64,000 nucleotides of DNA from Colwellia sp. TT2012 (GTDB taxonomy: Bacteria; Pseudomonadota; Gammaproteobacteria; Enterobacterales; Alteromonadaceae): NCBI RefSeq assembly GCF_001440345.1, contig NZ_LJYX01000006.1, forward strand, positions 682,001 through 746,000. Direction: 5' to 3'. Shown piece after piece: positions 18,873-27,909 of the stretch; the stretch's first letter is position 1; the number at the start of each line of letters is the position of its first letter. A model generated the notes under the pieces. It saw only the letters and a list, made by a program, of their open reading frames with translations, was not told where the DNA came from and did not search any database. The translations under genes and the position numbers were made by a program.

Positions 18873-19244
18873 TTACATTCTACCTTGTAACTTCAATCGC
18901 TTGGCGACTCTTTGGTGATAAATATGGGCTATTAACGGTCTAATTAATGGCAGGGATATAAAATAGGCCAGTGGCTTGAGCAGCCATATTCGCATCATTA
19001 AAACAATATAAGCGTCTAATTCCGATAAAATGGTCATGTCCGCAAGTTGGATATGCAGCTCTGTCAGCGCTTTAAAGGGATTTATACCTAAGGTTTTTAA
19101 ATATTCATCTTGGCCCGTGATATCTAGCCACTTTACCTGCTTACCACCTTGACCCGCAAAGCGCTCATAGAAACGCCTATCCTTAATGCATTGCGGGCAA
19201 GCACCATCGAAAAATACGGTAATACACTTTTGCTTATTAGTCAT
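18873..19244 (-). CDS. DCC-family (DUF393) thioredoxin-like protein
   Basis: A 123-residue protein with the family start TVFFDGACPQCIKDRRFYER (Asp13, Cys16 and Cys19 of a CxxC pair). WLDIT follows, and the LADMTILSELDAYIVLMMRIW block that marks the DCC/DUF393 family. The C-terminal half has a hydrophobic stretch with conserved aromatic residues. A redox role is presumed from the CxxC motif. No partner gene is evident. Confidence 0.82.
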   Translation of the reverse strand: MTNKQKCITVFFDGACPQCIKDRRFYERFAGQGGKQVKWLDITGQDEYLKTLGINPFKALTELHIQLADMTILSELDAYIVLMMRIWLLKPLAYFISLPLIRPLIAHIYHQRVAKRLKLQGRM

Positions 19245-19328
19245 AACAAGCTCAACTGTTTTTGCTGTTAAGATACTTTTATTGTAGCATTATTGTTTGC
19301 TTTGCTTTGCTTTGCGTTGTAGCGAGGA

Positions 19329-19856
19329 GTGCGGAAATATTGTTGATATGTGATTGTTCTGAAAAGAGAGGAGGTTGCTTCCATTAGTTACATTAGCGCG
19401 CAGGGAATTTAGTCCTGAACACCGTGTGCTTTGCTAGAGTCGTGCGGAAATATGATTGATATTTTCTTTAACAATAGAGGATAGATTGCTTCCATCAGTA
19501 ACATTAGCGCCGCAGGGAATTTAGTCCTGAACACCGTGTGCTTTGCTAGAGTCGTGCGGAAATATGATTGATATTTTCTTTAACAATAGAGGATAGGTTG
19601 CTTCCAAGGTGCCGCAGGGAATTTAGTCCTGAACACCGTGTGCTTTCCTAGAGTCGTGCGGAAATATGATTGATATTTTCTTTAAAAATAGAGGATAGGT
19701 TGCTTCCAAGGTGCCGCAGGGAATTTAGTCCTGACTACCGTGTGCTTTCCTAGAGTCGTGCGGAAATATGATTGATATTTTCTTTAAAAATAGAGGATAG
19801 GTTGCTTCCAAGGTGCCGCAGCTAACTTTAGTCCTGAACACCGTGTGTTCAGGGCG
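19329..19856. repeat. Five-unit tandem array made from the 3' part of the 6S RNA gene
   Basis: Units start at 19329, 19442, 19554, 19656 and 19758, each with GTGCGGAAATAT, and are 113, 112, 102, 102 and about 98 bp long. The last unit enters the functional 6S gene. In the other four the block running from TTGCTTCCA to CCGTGTG repeats the 6S 3' arm almost exactly, followed by the same ~55-bp spacer. None of the four has the second half of the 3' hairpin or the rest of 6S. The copies nearest 6S are the most alike, as expected of stepwise amplification. Confidence 0.85.
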
Positions 19857-19985
19857 GAAGTATCATGCTAACCGTAGGCTTCCCGATACGAGCCGGGCTT
19901 GCACAATAGCTAATAGTCAATTTCCTAAGGTAAAACTTATCGGCTCAGGGACATAGTTCGCACACAAACACCCCAGAAGACAAAA
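19803..19985 (-). ncRNA. ssrS: 6S RNA
   Basis: 6S RNA binds sigma-70 RNA polymerase and dampens transcription in stationary phase. On the minus strand the conserved segments appear in order: CTTCTGGGGTG near 19979, GTCCCTGAGCCGATA (19952-19938), GCCCGGCTCGTATCGGGAAGCC (19898-19877, shown here to make the pattern clear), then the hairpin CCTGAACAC-ACG-GTGTTCAGG (19853-19833) and CACCTTGGAAG (19815-19805). The last pairs with the 5' end along 11 bases, counting G-U pairs, to close the long rod. The length of about 183 nt matches E. coli. It lies directly downstream of zapA, its usual neighbour. The ends are approximate. Confidence 0.9.
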
Positions 19986-20151
19986 CCAGTATAGCGAAAA
20001 AAATATCATCCAATAAGCTTTTTTTGTAATTTTTAACTGAATGTTGAGTAAGTATTCGTTTTGCTTTATTTTTAGGCTTTAACTGTGGCAAAAGGAGTTG
20101 TCGGTGTAAATCATAAATTAAGAAAGGGTAAAAAGAGTAAGCGATTAATAC

Positions 20152-20460
20152 TTAGGCTATTTTTATATTCTTTGGAGCAATGGCTTGTTCTATGGTTGTT
20201 TGCAATAAAGCTATTTTATTTTGGTTTTCTTGTTGCTCTACCTTTAATTGCTGTTGAGCTTTCAATAAATCATTGGCTAAATTTAACGCAGTCATTAATA
20301 ACTTCTGCTCGGGTGTGCAGATCGTTTTGCTCGCACCCGCTTTGCTTAAACGGTTAGTTAATTCTTGAGCCGCAGATAATAAGGCGCTTTCTTGCCCTAT
20401 TGGACAAGCTACTTTCAGCTTGCGCTCAACAATGTTGATTTCTACTGTTCGTTGCGCCAT
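20152..20460 (-). CDS. zapA: Cell division protein ZapA
   Basis: A 102-residue small protein that cross-links FtsZ filaments at the division ring. It starts MAQRTVEINIVERKLKVACP and has the family block ESALLSAAQELTNRL followed by a C-terminal coiled coil (LANDLLKAQQQLKVEQQENQ). The ATG at 20460 fits the family; an upstream extension of 13 codons is unlikely. It diverges from ygfB and is followed on its own strand by 6S RNA, the conserved order. Confidence 0.92.
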   Translation of the reverse strand: MAQRTVEINIVERKLKVACPIGQESALLSAAQELTNRLSKAGASKTICTPEQKLLMTALNLANDLLKAQQQLKVEQQENQNKIALLQTTIEQAIAPKNIKIA

Positions 20461-20663
20461 TGACAAGAAATTCCAAGAGTTATTAATAATAATAGCCATA
20501 AGTGGAGTGTTTTTAAGCTATTATTTTTATAATAACGATGCTAAGCCTGCTATGCAAGTATTTAGCGTCTATTATCGGATTTTTCTGTTATTTTCCTTTT
20601 CTGTCATTTTCCCCAGTGATACCATTACTGACCATAACTCCCCGTAATTATAGAAAGTAAATC

Positions 20664-21266
20664 ATGACCCAAGCAAACTCAAATAACGATGACAACAATA
20701 ACTTAATGGATTTTCCCAGTATACAAGCCATTTTAACTAGCGAAGATGTAAGATCACATGCCAGTGAAATTCATGGTGTATTAACCGGCTTAGTTTGTGC
20801 AGGTTTTGAATTTGAAAATCAAGGCTATATGGTTATGCTTAATGATTTATTTAATGACGGTGATGGCTTTCCAACAGCCGTTAAAATAGCCCTTAAGCAA
20901 ATGTATAATGAATTGTGGACTAGCATATTAGATGACACCTATAGCTTTAATTTATTATTACCTGATGACGATGATACTATGGCCGAACGTGGTCATGCTT
21001 TGAGTATGTGGGTACAAGGCTTTAATTTAGGTTTTGGTTTAGAGCAAAAAGATAGTCCGGTTGTTTCTGCTGAAGTTAAAGAAGTACTGACAGATTTTAG
21101 TGAAATTGCTAACTTATCTGATGAAATGGACGAAGATGAAGATACTGAACAAGCGTATTTTGAAATCAGTGAGTATGTCCGAATTTCAGCTATATTGTGT
21201 TTCAGCGAGTTAGCGACACCACCAAACCAAGAAAGTAACGGAACTAAGAAAAAAATAATTCACTAA
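20664..21266 (+). CDS. ygfB: YgfB/UPF0149-family protein
   Basis: A 200-residue acidic protein of the UPF0149 family, with blocks SHASEIHGVLTGLVCAGFE-like at the start, RGHALSMWVQGFNLGFGL in the middle and EISEYVRISAILCFSEL near the end. It heads the ygfB-pepP-ubiH-ubiI run. In Pseudomonas, YgfB has been reported as a regulator, but its role here is unknown. The spacing to pepP is 46 bp, consistent with one transcript. Confidence 0.9.
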   Translation: MTQANSNNDDNNNLMDFPSIQAILTSEDVRSHASEIHGVLTGLVCAGFEFENQGYMVMLNDLFNDGDGFPTAVKIALKQMYNELWTSILDDTYSFNLLLPDDDDTMAERGHALSMWVQGFNLGFGLEQKDSPVVSAEVKEVLTDFSEIANLSDEMDEDEDTEQAYFEISEYVRISAILCFSELATPPNQESNGTKKKIIH

Positions 21267-21312
21267 TTTTTTATGACCCTTAGCACAGCAATAAATAGGC
21301 GCGAGTAATTAC

Positions 21313-22677
21313 ATGAGCACTTCACCGTTAAGTAAATCAGCCATTAGCCAGTTACCTTTGACTGACTTTGCTCAGCATCGTGCCGCATTGATGGCGCAAA
21401 TACCAAATAATTCAATCGCTTTATTTCCTGCGGCCAGTGAACTTACGCGCAGTAACGATACCGAATATGCTTTTTGCCAAAATAAAAACTTTTTATACCT
21501 AACCGGTTTTAATGAACCCGATGGTTTATTAGTATTGCTTAAAGATGAACTGGGTAAAGCCGAGTCTATTTTATTTTCATTAGCGAAAGAGCCTTTACAT
21601 GAAATTTGGCAAGGGCGACGCATTGGCCAAGTCAAAGCGGTGCAAGACTATGGTGTTGATGAAAGTTTTGTCGTCGCTGAAATTGATAACCTATTACCTG
21701 ATTATCTTGATGGCAAAAGCCAAGTGCTTTTTGGTTTTAGTGACCATAACTTTGCTGCGCAAGTGTTTACTTGGTTAAAGCAAGTAAAGAGCAGTATTCG
21801 TCAAGGGGCCAAAACGCCACAGCATCTAACCGATACTGACCCTATTATTGCTGAGCTACGTTTAATTAAAAGCGATAATGAATTGGCCTTAATGCGCCAA
21901 GCCAATCATATCTCAGGGTTAGCACATCAACGCGCCATGCAAAAATGCCAAGTGGGTAAATTTGAATATCAACTTGAAGCGGAAATCCTCCATGAATTTG
22001 CCCGCCATGGTGCTAGGCATCCAGCCTATGCTAGTATTGTCGCGGGCGGTGATAACGCTAATATTCTTCATTACACCGATAACAACGCGGTATTAAAAAA
22101 TAATGAGTTATTACTGATTGATGCTGGCGCCGAATTAGCCGGTTATGCTGCCGATATTACCCGAACTTTCCCGGTTAATGGTAAGTTTACCACGGAGCAA
22201 AAATCCATCTATCAACTGGTACTTGATGCAAAAAATCTTGCGATTAACGCCATTAAACCCGGTATGTCTTTTGCCAAGTTAAACGTACTAACCAATGCCT
22301 TTTTAACGCAAGGTTTACTTGATTTAGGCATACTGAACGGTGATTTAACCGAGCTTATTAATGACAAGAAAATAAAGGAATACTTCATTCATGGTCTAGG
22401 TCATTGGTTAGGCTTAGATGTTCATGATGTTGGTGACTATCATATCAATAGTGATAGAGAGCAGCTGCGTTTATTTGAACCAGGTATGGTGATGACCATT
22501 GAACCGGGCATTTATATCCCCCTTAGTGATTTAGCTGTGGCAGAAAAGTGGCGTGGCATCGGTGTGCGTATTGAAGATAATATTGCCGTGACAGCACAGG
22601 GCTTTGAGAATTTAACGGCTAACTCACCACAAACCGTTGCAGATATTGAAGACTTGATGATAAAAACGCTAAAGTAA
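21313..22677 (+). CDS. pepP: Xaa-Pro aminopeptidase
   Basis: Removes an N-terminal residue before proline. The 454-residue protein has the N-terminal AMP_N domain (SDNTEYAFCQNKNFLYLTGF-like block) and a C-terminal pita-bread metallopeptidase domain. Metal-site blocks are LLIDAGAELAGYAADITRTFP, the His in FIHGLGHWLGLDVHD, MTIEPGIYIP and GVRIEDNIAV, so the two-manganese site is complete. It lies in the standard position between ygfB and ubiH. Confidence 0.96.
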   Translation: MSTSPLSKSAISQLPLTDFAQHRAALMAQIPNNSIALFPAASELTRSNDTEYAFCQNKNFLYLTGFNEPDGLLVLLKDELGKAESILFSLAKEPLHEIWQGRRIGQVKAVQDYGVDESFVVAEIDNLLPDYLDGKSQVLFGFSDHNFAAQVFTWLKQVKSSIRQGAKTPQHLTDTDPIIAELRLIKSDNELALMRQANHISGLAHQRAMQKCQVGKFEYQLEAEILHEFARHGARHPAYASIVAGGDNANILHYTDNNAVLKNNELLLIDAGAELAGYAADITRTFPVNGKFTTEQKSIYQLVLDAKNLAINAIKPGMSFAKLNVLTNAFLTQGLLDLGILNGDLTELINDKKIKEYFIHGLGHWLGLDVHDVGDYHINSDREQLRLFEPGMVMTIEPGIYIPLSDLAVAEKWRGIGVRIEDNIAVTAQGFENLTANSPQTVADIEDLMIKTLK

Positions 22678-22855
22678 TGGCTTGATTGTTGAATTAACGC
22701 GTATTTGCCTTTAGTTAGCCTGCCTATAGCAAGACAATGCTAGCAGAAGTTAAGTAAGCTTAAACAGGCAGGTACTAAAACTGGTCATCTAACTTAAATA
22801 ATGATGCGGGCAAAAAAACATTAATACTCATTCTGATAAAACTAAGATTAACGCG

Positions 22856-24163
22856 ATGGAACACAGTAACCAACATTTTGATGTCATTATCTCAGGCGGT
22901 GGCTTATCGGGTAGTTTAATGGCGTTAAGTTTAAGTCAATTATGCAAAACTGATGGCAGTTTTTTAACCATTGCCATCGTTGAAACTCAGACGTTTAAAC
23001 AAACTAGCTCAGCAGATGACCATGCTTTATTTGATGCGCGTGTATTAGCGCTATCTCACGGTAGCGCTAACTATCTCGCTAAGTTAGGCGTCTGGCAATA
23101 CCTGAAAGATGATGCCTGTGCGATTACCGATATTGATATTTCTGACCGAGGGCACTTTGCTAAAGCAAGGTTAACCGCCAAGGACCATGGTGTTAATGCC
23201 TTAGGTTATGTCATCGATATGGCGCTTATTGGTAAAGCACAATTAAAAGCCTTAAGTCAAAACACTAACATAAATAATAATATCCACTGGTTTAATCCAG
23301 ACTCAATAGCGGATATCGACTGGCAAGGCCAAGGTCTAGACAAAGACCAATCACAACAGCAAAACGATAGCGACACTGATAAGACGAAAATTAAGGTTAC
23401 CCTCAACTCAGGTAAAGTCTTATCCGCACAGCTATTACTGGGCTGTGACGGCGTACATTCACCGGTTAGAAAACTTGCCAATATCGACGTTACTTGTGCT
23501 GATTATCAGCAAGTTGCTTTAATTGCCAATGTCTCAACCAGCAAAGCCCATCAGCAAAAAGCCTTTGAACGTTTTACTGAATTTGGCCCAATAGCCATGT
23601 TGCCGCTCAAGTCAGTAAACTCGAGCTCATCAACGGATGGCGAGTCACGTTGTTCGCTGGTTTGGACCATGACACCCGCGCAAGCAGATGAAATTAATAG
23701 CTTAAACGATGATGCTTTTAAAGTTGCACTAGAGCGCGCTTTTGGTAGTTATCTTGGCGCGATCACGCATGTCGGAAAACGTGATACTTACCCCTTGGTA
23801 TTATTGCAAGCACAGCAGCAAAGCTATCATCGTATGGCATTGGTGGGTAATTCGGCCCATACTATCCATCCTATTGCCGGCCAAGGCTTTAATTTAGGCT
23901 TGCGTGATGTTGAGGTTATGGCTGAATTAGTGACTAAGGCCGTGGCAGCAGGGCAAGATATTGGACGTTTTTCCTTGTTATATAGTTATCAACTAAATAG
24001 GGCGAAAGATCAACGCGAAGTGATTCAATTAACGGATTCACTGGTGACCTTATTTGCTAATGATCTACCACCACTGGTGCTTGGCCGCAATATCGGCTTA
24101 CAGGCGCTTAATTTTATTGCACCGCTTAAAAATGCCTTAGTTAAGAAAACTATGGGTTATTAG
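22856..24163 (+). CDS. ubiH: 2-octaprenyl-6-methoxyphenol hydroxylase
   Basis: An FAD-dependent aromatic hydroxylase of ubiquinone biosynthesis, 435 residues. It has a Rossmann start (DVIISGGGLSGSLMALSL), the DxR region FDARVLALSHGSANYL and the second FAD motif LVGNSAHTIHPIAGQGFNLG. The Asn where most relatives have Asp is typical of UbiH. A polar insertion around DKDQSQQQNDSDTDKTK is longer than in E. coli. It is followed 52 bp later by ubiI on the same strand. Confidence 0.93.
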   Translation: MEHSNQHFDVIISGGGLSGSLMALSLSQLCKTDGSFLTIAIVETQTFKQTSSADDHALFDARVLALSHGSANYLAKLGVWQYLKDDACAITDIDISDRGHFAKARLTAKDHGVNALGYVIDMALIGKAQLKALSQNTNINNNIHWFNPDSIADIDWQGQGLDKDQSQQQNDSDTDKTKIKVTLNSGKVLSAQLLLGCDGVHSPVRKLANIDVTCADYQQVALIANVSTSKAHQQKAFERFTEFGPIAMLPLKSVNSSSSTDGESRCSLVWTMTPAQADEINSLNDDAFKVALERAFGSYLGAITHVGKRDTYPLVLLQAQQQSYHRMALVGNSAHTIHPIAGQGFNLGLRDVEVMAELVTKAVAAGQDIGRFSLLYSYQLNRAKDQREVIQLTDSLVTLFANDLPPLVLGRNIGLQALNFIAPLKNALVKKTMGY

Positions 24164-24215
24164 GTACAGGGATTATTAGTCCATGGGCATTACTTGAATT
24201 TAACCAGAGAAATAC

Positions 24216-25523
24216 ATGCAAAAATTTGATGTGTTAATTGTCGGTGCCGGCATGGTGGGTTTAACCCTGGCATTAGCGCTGCGCCAAGCAAGCCAATTAA
24301 AAATTGCCTTGGTAGATAGCTCAGCCGTAACTGAGCTTGATGAAAGCATCGATGTTAGAGTCAGCGCCATTAATGTTGCCAGCAAAAATATCTTTACTAA
24401 CCTAGGCGTATGGTCTGCCATTGAACATAGCCGCGTGCAAGATTATCAACATATGCATATTTGGGATAAAGCCGGCCTAGGTAAGTTAGATTTTTCCGCA
24501 AAAGACAGTACCCGCTGGCCACCTGAAGAAAGCTTAGGTTGGATCATTGAAAATAAAGTTATTCGCCATGCGTTATGGCAACAAGCCGAGCTTGATGAAG
24601 GCATTCACTTTTTTACCGATAATAAATTAGCTAGCATTAGTCATGGCGATAGTGAAGTATTTGCTACTTTTGCTCATGACAGTGCTGATGACAGTGCTGA
24701 TGAAAGTGCTACTAAGCCAACGCCGCCTATTATTGCTAAATTGGTTGTTGGTGCGGATGGCGCTAATTCCTGGGTGCGTCGACAAATGGCTATGGCGATG
24801 ATCTTTAAAGATTACGACCACCACGCCATTGTTGCCACAGTTGAATGTCCTCAAGGTCATCAAAACACCGCTTGGCAAGTATTTCTACCGACTGGGCCAT
24901 TAGCCTTTTTACCGCTAAAGTCAGGGCAACCTTCAGCACCATTAGCCGGGACTTTATGCTCTATTGTTTATTCAACCTCACCGGATGAAGCTAAACGTTT
25001 AACCGCGCTTGATGCCAGTGATTTTGCTAAAGAATTAACGGCAGCCAGTGATGGTAAATTAGGTGATATTAAATTAGTCAGCGAGCGCTTCACTTACCCC
25101 TTAACCATGCGTTTAGCACAAGATTTTGTTAAAGGCCGCGTAGTGCTTATTGGTGATGCGGCTCATACCATACATCCACTTGCTGGCCAGGGCGTTAATT
25201 TAGGTTTACTTGATGCTGCCGCTTTAGCACAAACCTTAACGGCCAAGCTTAGTGAGTATGATGAAAGCCATGCGCAATGGGTTAATGTCGCCGACCTTAA
25301 AGCGTTTTCTCGCTGGCGTAAAAGTGAAGCAAGTGAAATGATTGCGGCCATGGCCGGCATTAAACAAGCCTTTGCCCCGCAGCAATCCGCGTTTAAATTA
25401 CTCAGAGGTATTGGTATGAACCTTATCAACAACTTTTCGCCAGCTAAACACCTGCTGATTACCCAAGCGTTAGGTCTCAAGGCAGATCTGCCCGATCTTG
25501 CCTATCATAAAGACACACTTTAA
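24216..25523 (+). CDS. ubiI: FAD-dependent 2-octaprenylphenol hydroxylase (UbiI/VisC type)
   Basis: A 435-residue flavin hydroxylase that adds the C5 hydroxyl in ubiquinone synthesis. Motifs: DVLIVGAGMVGLTLALAL, DVRVSAINVASKNIF, VVGADGANSWVRRQM and VLIGDAAHTIHPLAGQGVNLG. A short repetitive acidic segment (HDSADDSADESATK) interrupts the middle, formed by near-identical GATGACAGTGCT repeats in the DNA. Its position after ubiH and before gcvT matches the E. coli order. Confidence 0.92.
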   Translation: MQKFDVLIVGAGMVGLTLALALRQASQLKIALVDSSAVTELDESIDVRVSAINVASKNIFTNLGVWSAIEHSRVQDYQHMHIWDKAGLGKLDFSAKDSTRWPPEESLGWIIENKVIRHALWQQAELDEGIHFFTDNKLASISHGDSEVFATFAHDSADDSADESATKPTPPIIAKLVVGADGANSWVRRQMAMAMIFKDYDHHAIVATVECPQGHQNTAWQVFLPTGPLAFLPLKSGQPSAPLAGTLCSIVYSTSPDEAKRLTALDASDFAKELTAASDGKLGDIKLVSERFTYPLTMRLAQDFVKGRVVLIGDAAHTIHPLAGQGVNLGLLDAAALAQTLTAKLSEYDESHAQWVNVADLKAFSRWRKSEASEMIAAMAGIKQAFAPQQSAFKLLRGIGMNLINNFSPAKHLLITQALGLKADLPDLAYHKDTL

Positions 25524-25574
25524 CGCTGCTTTAACAAGTAATGAAACTACCTAGTTAAGCAAGTCATGTTATGC

Positions 25575-25617
25575 GTTGCCCCTTTTTCAAGGACATAAAC
25601 ATTAAAAAAGGGGCAAC
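25575..25617. terminator. Inverted repeat between ubiI and gcvT
   Basis: Perfect 13-bp arms GTTGCCCCTTTTT (25575-25587) and AAAAAGGGGCAAC (25605-25617) with a 17-base loop, 52 bp past the ubiI stop. The stem ends in A/T runs rather than being followed by one. A terminator is the likely role. Confidence 0.55.
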
Positions 25618-25878
25618 TTGAATATGAGTCGCTCAGCCATGCTGAAACAGGCATTTTTAAGAAGATCGGCTATATATAATTATTGGCTTTTATTTGTTCT
25701 GTGGCTAGAACATCAAGATAATAGTGCGATATATTCCATAATACGCTTGATTTTGAAATATAATTCCGATATTACATAGAACACGGGTTTATATTTTTAA
25801 ATTGTAACTTTTACTGTTGAATCAACGGTAAGTGACAGTTATAATTAGCCAACTTTGTCAATTCTTAGAGTGGAACAC

Positions 25879-26967
25879 ATGACTAATAAAACAGTATTAC
25901 ATGCAAAGCATTTAGCTTCAGGCGCAAAAATGGTTGATTTTTATGGCTGGGAAATGCCAATTAACTATGGCTCTCAAATTGAAGAGCATCATGCGGTAAG
26001 AAAAAATGCCGGTATGTTTGATGTTTCACACATGACCATTGTTGACGTGCAAGGCACAGATGCAAAAGCCTTTTTACGTCGTTTAGTGATTAATGATGTT
26101 GCTAAGTTAACAACCCCAGGTAAAGCGCTATACACCGGCATGTTAAATGAAGCAGGCGGCGTGATTGATGATTTGATCATCTACTTCTTCTCAGACACTA
26201 ACTACCGATTAGTGGTTAACTCTGCAACCCGTGAAAAAGATCTTGCTTGGATGACTAAGCAAGCTACAGGTTTCGATATTACTATTACGGAACGTCCTGA
26301 GTTTGGCATGATTGCCGTACAGGGCCCAGAAGCTATCGCTAAAGTCGGTACTTTACTTTCTGCTGAAGAAAGTGCTGCTGTTGAAGGCATGAAGCCATTT
26401 TTTGGTGTACAAGTAGGTGATTTATTTATCGCCACTACCGGTTACACCGGTGAACTTGGTTACGAAATTATCCTTCCTGAAAGTGCTGCAGAAGATTTCT
26501 GGCAAAAATTATTAGACGCAGGCGTAGCGCCATGTGGTTTAGGTGCCCGTGATACTTTACGTTTAGAAGCCGGCATGAACCTTTACGGTTTAGATATGGA
26601 CGAAAGCGTTTCGCCAATCGCAGCTAACATGGCCTGGACCATTAGCTGGGAACCAACAGACCGTGACTTTATCGGTCGTGAGGTATTAACCGCACAAAAA
26701 GCGGCTGGCGATCAACCTAAGTTGGTTGGTTTAGTACTGGAAGAGAAGGGTGTTTTGCGTACCGCGCAAAAAGTTATTACTGAAGCTGGCGAAGGCATCA
26801 TCACTTCAGGTACTTTCTCGCCGACACTAGGTCACAGTGTTGCTTTAGCGCGTGTGCCACGTAGCGTAAAAATAGGTGATGTGGTTGAAGTTGAAATGCG
26901 TAAGAAATTAGTTAAAGTTACTGTTACTAAGCCAAGCTTTGTTCGTAACGGTAAAAAAGTATTCTAA
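25879..26967 (+). CDS. gcvT: Glycine cleavage system T protein (aminomethyltransferase)
   Basis: Transfers the aminomethyl-lipoyl carbon to tetrahydrofolate and releases ammonia. The 362-residue protein starts [20 protein letters not shown] at 25879, after an AGAGTGG ribosome site. It has [32 protein letters not shown] and [17 protein letters not shown]. It is first of the gcvT-gcvH-gcvP set. The wide spacers (275 and 277 bp) contain palindromic repeats. I see no glycine riboswitch in the upstream 330 bp. Confidence 0.96.
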   Translation: MTNKTVLHAKHLASGAKMVDFYGWEMPINYGSQIEEHHAVRKNAGMFDVSHMTIVDVQGTDAKAFLRRLVINDVAKLTTPGKALYTGMLNEAGGVIDDLIIYFFSDTNYRLVVNSATREKDLAWMTKQATGFDITITERPEFGMIAVQGPEAIAKVGTLLSAEESAAVEGMKPFFGVQVGDLFIATTGYTGELGYEIILPESAAEDFWQKLLDAGVAPCGLGARDTLRLEAGMNLYGLDMDESVSPIAANMAWTISWEPTDRDFIGREVLTAQKAAGDQPKLVGLVLEEKGVLRTAQKVITEAGEGIITSGTFSPTLGHSVALARVPRSVKIGDVVEVEMRKKLVKVTVTKPSFVRNGKKVF

Positions 26968-26981
26968 TTCGTCCGTCATAC

Positions 26982-27105
26982 TAGTAACCGCAGTTTTATT
27001 GTCGGCATTGACTCAGCGCAACCACTTAGTAAACTAAGCTCAGCGCAATCACTTAGTAAACTAAGCTCAGCGCTTCGCAATTTGACAGCTTCACTGTGAT
27101 TACTA
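26982..27105. repeat. Palindromic element in the gcvT-gcvH spacer
   Basis: Two head-to-tail 27-bp copies each contain CTTAGT-AA-ACTAAG (27025-27038 and 27052-27065) followed by CTCAGCGC. Imperfect flanking arms enclose them: TAGTAACCGCAGT on the left against the complement of ACTGTGATTACTA on the right. The next gcv spacer has a related element, so this is probably a repeated intergenic family rather than a one-off hairpin. Confidence 0.65.
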
Positions 27106-27242
27106 TTATTTAGGATGCGTTAACTAGTACATAAATATTATTATCTAGCGGTTTTTGTGCTATATAAATTACAGAAATTTAATCTACTTTCTAATTAAGT
27201 AGTGAATCAATTTACTAATAAAGTGAAATAGGAAAAATAAAA

Positions 27243-27632
27243 ATGAGCAACATTCCTTCAGAATTAAAATATGCAACATCTCACGAGTGGGTTCGTCTTG
27301 AAAGTGACGGTACTGCTACTATCGGTATTACTGAACACGCACAAGACCTTTTAGGTGACATGGTATTTGTTGAATTACCCGATGTTGATGATTCAATCAG
27401 TGTTGGCGATGATGTTGCCGTAGCAGAATCAGTAAAAGCTGCTTCAGATATCTACTCACCTGTTTCAGGTACCGTTATTGCAATCAACGAAGAACTAGAA
27501 GATGCTCCAGAGTTACTTAACTCTGACGCTTTTGGTGGCGGTTGGCTATTTAAAGTTAAACTTGACGATGCAAGTGAGTTAGAAAACTTACTTGATGCTG
27601 AAGGTTATAAGAACTCTATCGACGCAGACTAA
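27243..27632 (+). CDS. gcvH: Glycine cleavage system H protein
   Basis: The lipoyl carrier that shuttles the aminomethyl group between P, T and L proteins. The 129-residue product has the lipoylation lysine in [19 protein letters not shown], plus [11 protein letters not shown] near the N terminus and GGGWLFKV toward the end. Length is standard. It lies between gcvT and gcvP on the same strand. Confidence 0.97.
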   Translation: MSNIPSELKYATSHEWVRLESDGTATIGITEHAQDLLGDMVFVELPDVDDSISVGDDVAVAESVKAASDIYSPVSGTVIAINEELEDAPELLNSDAFGGGWLFKVKLDDASELENLLDAEGYKNSIDAD

Positions 27633-27678
27633 TTTTTATCGGTCGTATTCTAAATTTTATACTGCATTGTCAGCGTAA

Positions 27679-27718
27679 TGAGTTTTCATCACTTAGTACA
27701 CTAAGCTCAGAAAACTCA
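27679..27718. repeat. Nested palindrome in the gcvH-gcvP spacer
   Basis: Outer arms TGAGTTTTC (27679-27687) and GAAAACTCA (27710-27718) enclose ATCA, CTTAGT-AC-ACTAAG and CTCA. The inner CTTAGT/ACTAAG core and the following GCTCAG match the gcvT-gcvH spacer element, while the outer arms differ. Confidence 0.65.
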
Positions 27719-27800
27719 TCACTTGACTGCTTTGTCTAAAATCAGACTACTTACGATAATCGCACTCTTAAGCCTCTTTCTTTTTTTAAGAACATGAGGC

Positions 27801-27830
27801 TTTCTTTTATGCTAAAAAGCATAAAAGAAA
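27801..27830. terminator. Perfect 12-bp hairpin upstream of gcvP
   Basis: Arms TTTCTTTTATGC (27801-27812) and GCATAAAAGAAA (27819-27830) flank a 6-base A-rich loop, 80 bp before the gcvP start. It may be a weak terminator, attenuator or processing site that sets gcvP levels relative to gcvTH. Confidence 0.45.
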
Positions 27831-27909
27831 ATCGTATTGTTACACCAAGCTAAAGCTTGCTGATATTTTTTAAACTTACGTAATTTACCTACATTTAAGT
27901 GAAACTGTT

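Noticed and set aside
19329..19856. Regular ~100-bp repeats as a CRISPR array or satellite
   Set aside because: The repeats are long, lack unique spacers of constant size and match the adjacent 6S 3' end, so they are a duplication of that gene part.
25524..25878. Glycine riboswitch upstream of gcvT
   Set aside because: I could not find the conserved paired aptamer segments. Only an inverted repeat and AT-rich sequence are present.
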